A stretch of DNA of 64,000 nt, taken from Polytrichum commune. Taxonomy: Eukaryota; Streptophyta; Polytrichopsida; Polytrichales; Polytrichaceae. The DNA lies in NCBI GenBank assembly GCA_950295325.1, contig OX485809.1:14878001-14942000 (forward strand), given 5' to 3'. The notes beneath the pieces were generated by a model. That model worked only from the letters and a program-made list of their open reading frames with translations, was not told where the DNA came from and searched no databases. The position numbers were made by a program, and so were the translations under genes. Shown here one piece after another: positions 24,850 to 35,423 of the stretch. The first letter of the stretch is position 1. Each line of letters begins with the position of its first letter.

Positions 24850-25770
24850 GGTAGAACCGTGAGGCTCTGTCCTTTATTATGAAAGACTACAATTGTAGTT
24901 GTCCACTTTGCTCATGCCAATTCATGGCTATTCACTATACCAAACCTTTCTTGGATTTTGTGCACCTTCTTCTCAAATACACGTCAAGGATTGAAGCTAC
25001 TCATTTATCACCCAATTTTTTTAAAATAAATAATCAAGAACTACCGAAATAACTATAGTTAACTAGATTTCTTTCAATGCATTTTAGGGAGCACTTATGT
25101 ATATATATATATATATATATAAACTATAGTTAACATCCACATTACATAAAGTGGACCAAAAATAACAAGAACAAGTGACGTCCAAGTGTGAACACAAAGT
25201 GGTTAGGAAATTTGCTCTTGAAACGAAGAAGTTGATGCATAGTCTCTGTCCTATAGATAGAGCCAACAAATAACAAACATATGTGAACTCATTTGTAAAT
25301 AAGGCAACACCAACACTACACATGTCCTCTAATACTTTATAAGTAATAAAACAAAAAACTGGTAGAACCGTGAGGCTCTGTCCTTTATTATGAAAGACTA
25401 TAATTGTAGATGTCCACTTTGCTCATGTCAATCCGTGGCTATTTATAATACCTATAACCAAACCTTTCTTGAATGTTGTGCACCTTCTTCTCAAATGCGG
25501 GTCAAGGACTGAAGTTACTCATTTATCACCCAAAAATTTAAAAGTAAATAATTAACAATTGCCAAAAGACCTAGAATTAACTAATTTTTTCAATACATTA
25601 TAATTAATTATGTACTTATATAACTATAGTTAACATCCACATTAAATAAGTTGGACCAAAAATAGCAAGAACAAGTAACGTCCAAGTGTGAACACGAAGT
25701 GGTTAGGATATTTGCTCTTGAAACATAGAAGTTGATGCATAGAATCTATCCTACAGATAGAGCCAATAAA
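24850..25770. repeat. 511-bp tandem duplication
   Basis: Two units start at about 24850 and 25361 (GGTAGAACCGTGAGGCTCTG in both) and stay alignable to GATAGAGCCAA. The first holds a (TA)n microsatellite at 25099-25121. No protein frame is conserved between units. Confidence 0.88.
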
Positions 25771-26775
25771 AATAACGCCCTTATCCAGGTACCATCATGA
25801 ATGTGAACTCATTAACTATATGTTAATCACGGTTAACCATGATGCAACCTATATGTAAATTCCATATGTGAATTCAACTACCCTATTTTCTAAAATTTAA
25901 ATAAGTCGTCTGCAAGTGTGAATGGATTTAGACTACGAAATGTAGGTAGGTTAACCATTAGATAGGTAAATATAACCATTTAGGTAACTTTGCCTACAAG
26001 AGGGAAATCTCCTTTTACATAAACAATTACTGCATGTAAAATACGGAGATTTGTGCCCAAGGGTCCTCCTAGGTGCATCAAACATTGCACACAAAATCAT
26101 TCGAATCATGGTATTACAATTGCAACCTAACAACGATGAAGAAATCGTCAAAATCATGAGTCTTTTGAAGGAAGTCACAAATAAAGGCCGGCCTCAAAAG
26201 GACATTGGGTGGTGCAAACGTTGCATTTTTCTTTGTGATTGTGTGTGTGGCACTCCTCTTTTGACACCCGCCGAACAAAAATAACTACGGGCCCAACAAT
26301 GATAGCATTGTTTAGTCAACTTCCAAATGTGCTTTCGTGGAGATGCTTATTGGACAAATAGGAAGCTCCAACTAGGCTACCTATAAAAAGGGTTGATGAG
26401 CGTTCTTAGAATGACATAACGTGTTGAACATTGGGTGCACATCGTATGATTTGTGAGGAAGAAATTTTTTTTTGGTTATGGCATGTTGCCCAAGTCCATG
26501 CCCTATTTTTAGACCATGGTCGACTTAATTCCTTCATAGTCCCTTGGAAGTTGAATCGTACAATTTCTTCTCGTTCATCCAAGCATTTGTCACCAGCCAC
26601 ACAAGCTCATTTTTTTGGTTATAGTTTGACTTATTTGCTCGTTGCTTACGTACAATTGGTATTTATATGTTTAATTATATACATTAATATTGTATACAAT
26701 TAAGTGTAGACATTAAGCATAATTTTTTGTATATCAAAATACTCAAAGGCACATTTTGCATTTGTATTTGGCGTA
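25771..26775. other. intergenic, no gene seen
   Basis: Short frames at 26051-26284 and 26431-26703 (plus) show no recognisable family or splice context. Confidence 0.4.
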
Positions 26776-27135
26776 TTCATGCAATCCCAACCGTTGAGAG
26801 TATGGAAGTTGGGACTTACAACTTCATACATGGTCCCAAGTCCTAAGTCCCAAGTGCAACATGGATGCCTACATGGCAACACTTTTGGAGGTTAGGTTTG
26901 GGACCTGTGTTGAGAGAGTTGGGTCGAGCAAAAAGCTCGACCCAACTTTCAACACAAGCCCCGCGATTTTTTTTCTTCATAAAATGATCAAGACCTGACT
27001 TTAATGATGATTAACCATATTTGAATGGTTGCTTGAAGCTCTAAAGTTGGGACTTCATCTCCATGTTGGGACTTTGCTTCTATGTTGGGACTTGCTTACA
27101 TGAGTGGGGTACTTGGGACCCATGTATACCGGCCC
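26776..27135. mobile_element. MITE family M2, copy 2 (left end missing)
   Basis: Aligns with 13202-13576: GGAAGTTGGGACTT, CATGGATGCCTACATGGCAAC, CAACACAAGCCCC. The right end ACCGGCCC is followed by TAA. The left terminal 60 bp or so is absent or replaced. Confidence 0.75.
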
Positions 27136-27231
27136 TAAGTTATCACCCCTTCAAGATGCAAGATCCCTTTGTTCACTTGGTTAGTATGTTACGATGAGAT
27201 CTTCCAATTTTGTGGTTACTTCTTCGCTCTT

Positions 27232-27259
27232 CACACACACACACACACACACACACACA
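27232..27259. repeat. (CA)n microsatellite
   Basis: About 14 CA units in a row. Confidence 0.95.
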
Positions 27260-27359
27260 ATAACCATTAAACATTGCTAGGGTATCGGCCATACATGGAA
27301 GAAAAGAGAAACATATTCTAACTTAATGATATGGTTTTGTTCTTTTTTGTTTGGGAACA

Positions 27360-27990
27360 TTATTAACCCCCTACTAACTTGTGGGGGAAGGCTAAATCCC
27401 CTGTAGTAACGCACAGCTGGCTCACGTGTGGCCACCGTGGCACGTGGGCCCGGCACCGGTGCCTAGCCCATTTGACCCCCCAGGGTTTAGGGTACGGTCG
27501 TACCTTGCTAACGCCCGAGACACTGCGCAGTGTCCCGAACTTGAGTCGCCGGAACACTGCAATGCCGGAACACTAGCGCCATCCATCGCCATGCCATCCC
27601 CTCATGCCCACGCCATGGCTGTGGGGCTCACCAATACGTCATCTCCCGTCAACCCAGAGTCTCGGAATGTGCGTTAGGAGACGGGAGTGAAGGAGGAGCA
27701 GTCCCTTTAACCCATATTGTTTGGGGGACAGCTCAAGGGCAAGCTTATAAGGAGAAGTGGCCAACACCTCGTTCGAGAACAAGATGCTGACTTGGAACTG
27801 GTTACTTGCTACTTGTTGCTAAGACTATGGCCCCCTCTGATGAGAGAGGTTACTTGGAACTGGTGACTGGTTATTGGCTCTTGAGACTATGGTTGGATAC
27901 TGAGACTATGGTCGCGCCCGTCTAGACTATGGTCCTAGGGATTAGACTCTTCGCTTAGGCCGGTTCGCTTAGCTCGGTCACTCAGTTCCT
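27360..27990. other. GC-rich island, possibly a solo LTR or transposon remnant
   Basis: Distinctly GC-rich DNA in an AT-rich setting. It has a TATA-like CTTATAAGG near 27746-27754 and internal short repeats (GACTATGG occurs several times at 27830-27935; ACTTGGAACTGG twice). Open frames exist on both strands but none is recognisable. I could not identify paired ends or a target duplication, so its nature is open. Confidence 0.35.
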
Positions 27991-28415
27991 GTTACTTTGC
28001 CATTGCTTTTGCATGTAATCCCAAAAGTCCAAAAGTCTTTTTCTTCAGGGTATTTTTTGCTCAACTCGTCTAGCTTATCTTTTGCCCAAGTTGTTGATTC
28101 AAAGCCACTAGGTGAAGTCGTATCATACATCATGAGACCCAACTCTTGAAGAACCATTGCACGTCGTACAATGTCTTTGATCTTTTAACAAGAGTGTTTT
28201 TGCCATGCACGACGAACATGCCACAAGCAAAGGAAAATTGGAGTTCCAAGCCACGTCTCTCTGAAACATGCGAAAGATCAACCATGTCAATGTGAATATT
28301 TTTTTTGAGTAACGGCTTTCACAATGATATAAAATGACATTTAACAACGAATATGAGATAAATGGGTGGAATATATGTCAGGAATTGTTTGACTAACTCA
28401 AACATTCGTGGGAAT

Positions 28416-28570
28416 GTAACATTGATCTTGTAACACTAAAGTTGTAACACCGAACTTCTAACACTGAAGTTGAAACACTGATCTTGTAACACTAAAGTTG
28501 TAAAACTGAATTTCTTACACTGAGGTTGTAACATTGAATATGTAACACTGCAATCCTAAACACTGAAGTT
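28416..28570. repeat. 14-bp minisatellite, about 11 units
   Basis: Consensus GTAACACTGAAGTT repeated with period 14 and point changes only. The first unit starts at 28416 (GTAACATTGATCTT). Two non-adjacent units (28430 and 28500) share the same variant GTAACACTAAAGTT-type sequence, suggesting unequal exchange. Confidence 0.9.
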
Positions 28571-28904
28571 TGTGTACGTATTAGCTATAGAATTACTATG
28601 GTTATCCGAGTAGCAAGAAACTATGAACAAAACTATAACTGATGTAATAACCCATTCGCAATTTCAAAACACAACAGAGTTGATACTTACACATGCATGG
28701 CTGCTTATTTGAGAAAAACATATAACTACAAACATGATGATGGCTTCCTTGATGATGGCTTCATGTCACCACCGGTGCCATTCATAGAAACTCCTCCATG
28801 ATGATGATAAGTCCTTATATTTAGAAGTTTTCCCTTTCAAAACACATTTGCCTATAGGTACTATGGGTATTCTAACACATTAATTCATAATGTCCAAACT
28901 TTAC

Positions 28905-29030
28905 ATTATTCAAGTCCATAACAATGTTCTGTGGGACTGATAATATTCCACAGAATATTCTCGAATATTTCTCACATTCCACTACTGTCAGTCCCACAAA
29001 ACATTGTTATGGATATGAATAATGTTATGA
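28905..29030. mobile_element. short TIR element family M4, copy 2
   Basis: GTCCATAACAATGTTCTGTGG...GACTGA faces TCAGTCCCACAAAACATTG..GGAT around a 45-bp AT-rich centre. Inverted repeats are about 27 bp with few mismatches. Related to 19167-19325. Confidence 0.75.
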
Positions 29031-29659
29031 ATCATTTGTGAGGAGTGATAAATAAGGTTAGGGTAAGGTTATAATTGCCACCTAGTGATTGCAAGGTAGT
29101 AAATGTCTTGGTCATTGATGAATAATGTGGCCACCCTTAGAAACGTTAAAGATGTATATATGCCACCTAGTGTAGTTGATATATGACGCCTCTTTCTTTA
29201 TCTTCAACTGCATGTCTTTTGAAGAAGCCACATTTGTTGTTCTCCCAATAAAGAGAGGGCGGTGGAGTACATGCAGTTGTGAATGGTAGGCAAACTGCAG
29301 TGGAACGGTGAGTTCCATGGACAACTGCAGCCCGCCTCGTTGAATAAAGCCTCTGAACTTTTATATAGAAAGTCAGTGTAGGGTACCCATTCAAGCCACA
29401 CAAAACATGCCAAAAAGTTTCCAACCCTCTTAAAGAAGGATAAGTTATTACTACTTTCAATTTGGTTTATCTTAGTGTCATAACATTGTTCAGTTGCTAT
29501 CAACCATTCCATTCTAATAATATTTGGTGACGGTGCTGCACACGAATCTCACTTGTTATACAGGCTGAATCTATTTATTAATAAGCATCCGTAAGGTATA
29601 ATTCTAACACTTTGCATGATATATTCCCAGCCCCACCCAACTGTGTCACTCAGTTGAAT
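29031..29659. other. intergenic, no gene named
   Basis: Overlapping minus-strand frames at 29112-29512 have no recognisable motif or splice pattern. Confidence 0.35.
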
Positions 29660-29880
29660 AATGGTATGGTTCGGGGAGATTTTTGGGCGTAATCGGTCAA
29701 GATCCTAGTGTTTCCAAGTCCAACCGGTTACACATGTGATCTTCTGGTATTTCTTTTTTTTAATTGGGGAATATTCGATGGATTTCCCTAAAATGATTGC
29801 CAAATCTTCTTGAAGTTTTGTTATTCAACCAAATTATTGTCAAACTCAACCAATTCATTTGTAATTGGTTGTTAGTTATC
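29660..29880. repeat. single arm of foldback family F1
   Basis: Matches the right arm of 15205-15565: GGTCAAGATCCTAGTGTTTCC, CAACCGGTTACA, CCCTAAAATGAT. Confidence 0.7.
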
Positions 29881-29882
29881 CC

Positions 29883-30072
29883 CATTAGTGCGTCTTACTA
29901 TTCGGAGTTGCACAGGGGGATAACTATTTAATGAGACTTGTAACATTCCACCAAGTAAAGTCATTTAATATGTTCTATAATGTCGGAACAACCTATTGAA
30001 CTTTCAATAGTAAAAATTTAACTCTTGAGTAAGACGTTATTGCAGTGTGTAACTCCAAATAGCAAGCACGTC
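29883..30072. mobile_element. MITE family M5, short copy
   Basis: Ends ATTAGTGCGTCTTACTATTCGG and CCAAATAGCAAGCACG are inverted repeats like those of 23107-23421, but the core is plain AT-rich DNA. Confidence 0.6.
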
Positions 30073-32023
30073 ATTTAAGTATCCAATAAAGAGTTCACCC
30101 CCGTGGGGACAAATGGACGATTGAATTTGTTACTAAACAATCTTTACTTTACAAACATGTCATCTATACAATCAAATCCATCCTTAGAGGTACAATTTTT
30201 TCTTTATTAAGTTGTTGAATTGGGATGGACTTTTTAAGACGATTTTGGGGAGCTTTGGCCTTGGGCCCTTTTGGGGTTAAAGCTTGGTGTTCCAATGTCT
30301 TTGCAATTTAGGGTGGAGATGAGTCACCCATGAATACAACAAGTGTTGGTAATGATTAAATTTCAATCAATGGGAATTTGCTCCATTGAACTTTAGGGTG
30401 GGTGACTCTAGTATTCATGATATGTGGTGACGAGGGCTCTCGTTACACCAATGTTGGACCACTATGTGGATGAATGCATGGTATCAATAATTGACATCAA
30501 TAATGATATCAAAGAACCTTCTTGACTAGTATCAAAATTGTAATGTCAATCAAATGTTGTTATTTGGTACTCATCTCAAGGTGAATTTTTTAAGTATGTT
30601 CGAGTTATTATTTGAGCCAATTTCATTCTTAACCGTATTGATACTCGGACAATCTCACTAAGTATGAAGCATATAGGCCGGAATGTTATCGAAAACAAAA
30701 ATATCAAATATCCATAACCATTTGTTATCCAAAAAAAAGGTAAAACCTCACTATTGATATCTGAATGGTATCAGGAAAAACGATACCAATCCAACACTGG
30801 TTTGTACGGCCTCCATCAAAGCAAATTTTATGCAAAAAAGGCCTTCTTACTTGGAGTTCTGGAGGCTATGATCCCTTTGATTCTGATTTTAAAGTACAAG
30901 TTGGTATGACAATGGATGAGTTTCCTGCAGGCTTGTGTACTTCTTACTTAAGGTATTAAGGTGGTCAACTTTTTGAAAGTGTAGGCCGTGGCACACGAGC
31001 AAGAGTTTAATCTCTTTCACACGACTACCAATTTTATATGAAGACCCTTTAGAGGTATTTCAGGATTTGAAGGTCAAGTTCACCAAAAACATGGAACATA
31101 GGAATTGATCAAGGTGCCAGCTAAGATGGAGACACATATCATGGCAATGTATTCATTACGGCATTCCACAGGGCAATGTACACATTATTCTATTCTGTAT
31201 AAAGAAACTCCCAACTATAACACATGAACTACAATTATTTGCTCATAACAAAAGCCGGTGACATTGGTTCACTTGTCATTGAACAAGAAACATCAAACCG
31301 AAACATGTTCAATGTTCTAGAACTTAGCTCATCAAAGATTGCATGCCTAGAAAAATAGCAATGCTCCATGCAGTAGAAACATCACAATCCTCTAGATCCA
31401 TACATCAACACTGTTTTTACATCAATTCAATGACATCAAACCGTGACATTGAGTCAATGGCTGTGACTCATATCTTTAAGTTCATATGTTTTAAGAGTTG
31501 CAAGCCTTCTGAAATAAATTGATGAGTTAAATATGTGCTGAATGACTTGTATAAATGTTGTGTTACCGCTAAAAGATATATTGAATCCCAAAGGGTACGC
31601 AAAAATACTAACTTTGACATTAAATGTTGGCCACTTGCATTTTGAGATGAGGTCATGTTTGGAACAAAACCAACGATAAAAATAGACATCCATTCAACAT
31701 GGCTCTGGACTAGAGATACGACCTGATGACAACCTGCTACAGCCTAAGGTAGAGCCTGCTCAAACCACTACCCCGACCAAAACCAACACCCTAAATTCTT
31801 GCACAATAGGTACATATTGATTTTGAGAAAGCCCACCACCTTGACATTGGTTTTAGGTCATCTATCAATGAAACTTTGAACCTCTACAACTCTTGCATAC
31901 TGAATTCAAAGAAGGCGTACTTTGGTGAGCTGAAACCCCCTTTCAATTGCTACAAGAAGAAATATGATCTTAAAATAGTAGCCATACTCAATGCTCAGAG
32001 CAATGGTTTCAGCATTCTCTACC
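30073..32023. other. intergenic and 3' flank of the NHL-like gene
   Basis: No supported gene. A 64-codon plus frame at 30765-30959 contains GYDPFDSDFKVQVGMTMDEF, which is exon-like in texture but unrecognised and isolated. Confidence 0.35.
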
Positions 32024-33576
32024 TTAGTCAAGGTTTTTGCATGTCTTGGAGAGGAGTGTAGAATTGATGCCTGCTGTGGACATGGTAACCATGACATTAC
32101 ACGTAATACGCACCCGAAAGTGGTGGGCTATGTACTTGAACATGCGGATGCGAGTAAGGAGATGGATTTTGACTTGAAGACCTACGATGCCGTCATTGAT
32201 GTCCTTGAGAAGGTGAGTGACGGTGTGATGCTGGAGTGGCAGCTGGTGAGCCTCCACTTGTGTGTGCAGGATGTCAGTGTTGGTGTGGCCTTGAAAAAAT
32301 GCGCCTACCCATCCTTCCCCCACCAGTACATCTCCATCATAGATCACCATCACCTGATCCACACACTAAGTCACTCAGACATATCAAGGGAGTTTCGGAA
32401 TAATGGTCATGGAATTCCATGCACAGTCGTTCGTATTTCTGAAATCTTCTAATGCTGATGAAGGTGTCTTAGATCCTTGTGATTACATTTTGGAGAAAAT
32501 ATTAGAGCTATATTTTAAGTCCATGGGGCTTTTTTGTCAGGTGTTGGTCCTCTATGATTTCCTATTGGTTGTTTTGTAAACAAGATTAATTAGTTCTTAT
32601 CACTTGTGGTGCATGCAAGGAGGTACTGTTTGAACTCATTTTACCTCCTGGCATGCAAAAATGAGTTTGACATTCAATGAACTGATATGGAATGTTCTTG
32701 ATTGAACCTCCACATTACTTCTGAGCATGCACTGGAACTTACCGAAGATGGAAGGTGTTCTACGAAAAATAGCCAACCCCTGACCAGAAGTCCTATTGAA
32801 TTGAAGGCTAACCCTATTGTGATGAAATCACATGAGAAACCAATCCAAGTTGATAACCACCCGGGCTCAATCCTGTTGGATAGAGTTTGCAAATTTTCAG
32901 AAATGCAAACAGTTCATTCATTCCTTCAGGTCAGAAACTTAATGGATTGTTGGTTGGCAAACATGATGTGATCAGAAATTCAGAACCCATTTGATCTCTT
33001 AGAATCAAAAGTGCAGGAATCTCTGAAGGAAAAAAAGAGCATGTTAATCCGTCAAACCTGATGATCCATATTCTTCTACAGATTTCTATATGATCAGATA
33101 GAGATCATATATGCGTAGGAGGAAGGATGAGCACATAGTGAATTACATACATGCACATGATCGTAGAAGGTGCCAATGTGCTTAATCTGGTTGCGTGCAC
33201 TGAGAGTGATGGCGATGACAGCGGTGAGCATCTGCGTGGAGTCCTCATTATAGGTGGTGGTCTTATTGTGACTAGTATTACTGCTGCTGTTGTGGAGTTT
33301 GTTGTGACTAGCTTGCAGGGTGGTGTTGTCTGCTGAGAATTTGGTCAAGCTCATGCTCACAACGTCACATAGCGGCGGCCGAGGATGCACAATCACAAAC
33401 TCCACAACTGCTACAAGGCCCAGGCAGAAGAGGAGCAGCACCACCACCTCCAGGGACCAGAGGAGGCACTTCTGCAGCCGCTTCGTCCTACACCATGCAC
33501 TTTGAGTTTTGGGCTCACCTGGTTTCTTGTAGCAACAGATCCACAGCACCTTTTCAAAATTTCTCTGCAGCTGCAT
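32024..33576 (-). CDS. NHL/LEA_2-type membrane protein (NDR1/HIN1-like), two exons
   Basis: Exon 1 33576-33151 and exon 2 32353-32024 (minus), joined by a 797-bp GT-AG intron (donor CAT|GTATGT, acceptor ATCAG|GTGATG). The product is 251 aa, in frame. A short N-terminal part with Cys and basic residues leads into one membrane segment at about 40-63, then PRPP and an LEA_2-like domain (from about 72). That domain includes SLTKFSADN, ARNQIKHIGTFYDH, the splice junction, then VMVIYDGDVLVGEG and FFQGHTNTDIL. This layout is that of plant NHL proteins, single-pass membrane proteins often linked to defence or stress. A Ser/Asn/Thr-rich stretch at about 81-114 interrupts the domain start. The first codon is uncertain: the frame is open upstream of the ATG at 33576, and this region is duplicated at 33815-34070. 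Confidence 0.72.
32690..32810. repeat. degenerate repeat within the NHL intron, partner of 4570-4690
   Basis: See 4570-4690. It shares AGCATGCACTG and patchy flanks. Confidence 0.35.
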
Positions 33577-34070
33577 GTAATGCACTGGAATGCCAAGTCA
33601 ACTCTACCAGTTAGGCCGGGCTCTTCTGATCTCTTTTGTTGTCAATGTTTCGGCTCCTATGCCTGCCAACATAGAAGTTTGTGGATGCTTGTTGAATTCC
33701 AGGTGTCTACATTCCACTTTGTACAGATTGAGAACAATGTACATGACAAACACAAGTTACAGTTATATTATTAGATGATTTGAGTCCTGAAGGGACCTAG
33801 GCTTTTTTGTACCAGCAGCCCCACACCACCTGTGCAAAATTTCTCAGCAGCTGCATGTAATGGACTGGTGTCCCAATTCACCTTGCATCAGATGATGATC
33901 AATCCGGCCAGGGTTCTTCTGGTATCTTTTCTTGTCAATGTGTTGACACAGCCTCCGGTCCTGTGCCTGCCAACAAATAGTTGGTGCATGCTTGTTGAAT
34001 TCCATTCGCACAAGGAGCTATGTCAAGTCCAGGAGTTTACCATACCATTTTGTACAGAACGAGATGAATG
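33540..34070. repeat. tandem duplication of the 5' part of the NHL-like gene
   Basis: 33540-33750 and 33815-34070 align along most of their length: AGCTGCATGTAATG, TTTCTTGTCAATGT/TTTGTTGTCAATGT, CCTGTGCCTGCCAACA/CCTATGCCTGCCAACA, TGCTTGTTGAATTCCA. The first copy covers the start codon of the NHL gene. The second is upstream and its frame is broken (a TGA replaces the CAG...AGA context). Confidence 0.8.
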
Positions 34071-34744
34071 CAAATAGCAAGCAAAAGTGACAGTAAAGCA
34101 TTGTTGTATAAATTCCATCCTGAAGAGTCTAGGATTGAATTCTGATGAAACTGAACCTGGGATTATCCTGATGACTGTCTGAAGGCAACATCAGATGATT
34201 TCTTATGATGCTCAACAGCAGCAAACAATAAGCTTCCTCACGTTTCTTCTTTACCCATCCTTCGCACTTCTGAATGACAAGAGGACAAAAGGTTAAGGAA
34301 AAGCTGGGACACTTACCTGGAAGAAAGAAGGTGTAAACATATGATATCTATCTACCAAGACGTTTCCACATCTCTATATGAAAACGATGAGTGGATCTCA
34401 AACTTTGGCAAAAGGATACAAATGTACGAGGCATAACCTTACTGAGAGATCTGGAAGTACCAAAGAATCAATCTGTTAACAATCAATCATGGCAATCTTG
34501 GTGATTCATTGAATATAATGTTCTCGGTTTGATGGGCAGGAGCTGATCCATGTGTGAGGTAGGTGCAGCCACAAGGAACCCATGCACTTAAGTACTTGTC
34601 CGTTCTACCGTAGTACCACCAGTGGCTATGAAATTCATACTTACCATTATCTTCACACCAGATTCCAGCATAATCATCTGAACAGTTACTTTGGGTACTC
34701 CGACCAGACAGCTTTTGAGGGCTCAGTCTGTATCTCCTCCTTTC

Positions 34745-34860
34745 TGTGACACTCTCAGTGGAGAACCTGGTGAAGTCGGCGAACCCAACTTCATTGCTTG
34801 GTACTTGGCTTCGAGGGTTTTGTCACCTCCTTTGTGCACATACATGTCAGTACCTCTCCA
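34745..34860 (-). pseudogene. possible decayed NHL/LEA_2 fragment
   Basis: On the minus strand one frame reads VGFADFTRFSTESV after a basic/proline context, resembling the SMSLTKFSADN block that opens the LEA_2 domain of the downstream gene. The nucleotide words AGTGGAGAACCTGGTGAAGTC and TGCTGAGAATTTGGTCAAGC (33330) also align. No membrane segment and no full domain. Together with the duplication at 33815-34070 it suggests a lost tandem paralogue. Confidence 0.4.
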
Positions 34861-34870
34861 GCAATCACCC

Positions 34871-35423
34871 GCTTATTTACACAAGCATTGCAAAGCAGAT
34901 GCAAGATGATAGTCAGTCTTTTGTCCTGAACTTGCAGTAGGTACAGAGTAGCTGCATGCACCAGAGAAAGGATGACATGGTAATCAACAATCTGTAGCCC
35001 AAAAAGCACTTGATGGATTAGATGGAAAATCAGAAATATGTATGCAATATGTATACAATCTGTATGCCAAAAAATACTTAATCAGAAATATGTATATATG
35101 CAAATGTGCAATATGTACAGAATATATAGAGCAATCAAACCCATTCTGCATTCTCTTTACCCATTGTAGTAGTTAGTTCTTGCCACAACAAATGAACCCC
35201 ACAAGACCTATTAAAAGTAACACTAGTATGTGACATCCAGCACACTGATGCTTCCGTCAGCTAGCATATCCACCTCTGCTCACCTCAAAGACACATAGTG
35301 CCAATTTGTCACAGCCTTGCATCATCAATACAGAAAAATGTGACAACACTTCGAAAACAGGTTCAGATCCCAGGACCTGGATCTGCTTAAATTATGTAAA
35401 ATAAACAAGAACTACAAACCTGG
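34871..35423. other. intergenic, no gene seen
   Basis: AT-rich. Near 34180-34275 a minus-strand frame after a CATTCAG acceptor-like site reads KCEGWVKKKREEAY, unassigned. Confidence 0.35.

Noticed and set aside
28416-28570. CRISPR-like array
   Set aside because: Period is 14 bp without spacers, and the genome is a plant; it is a minisatellite.
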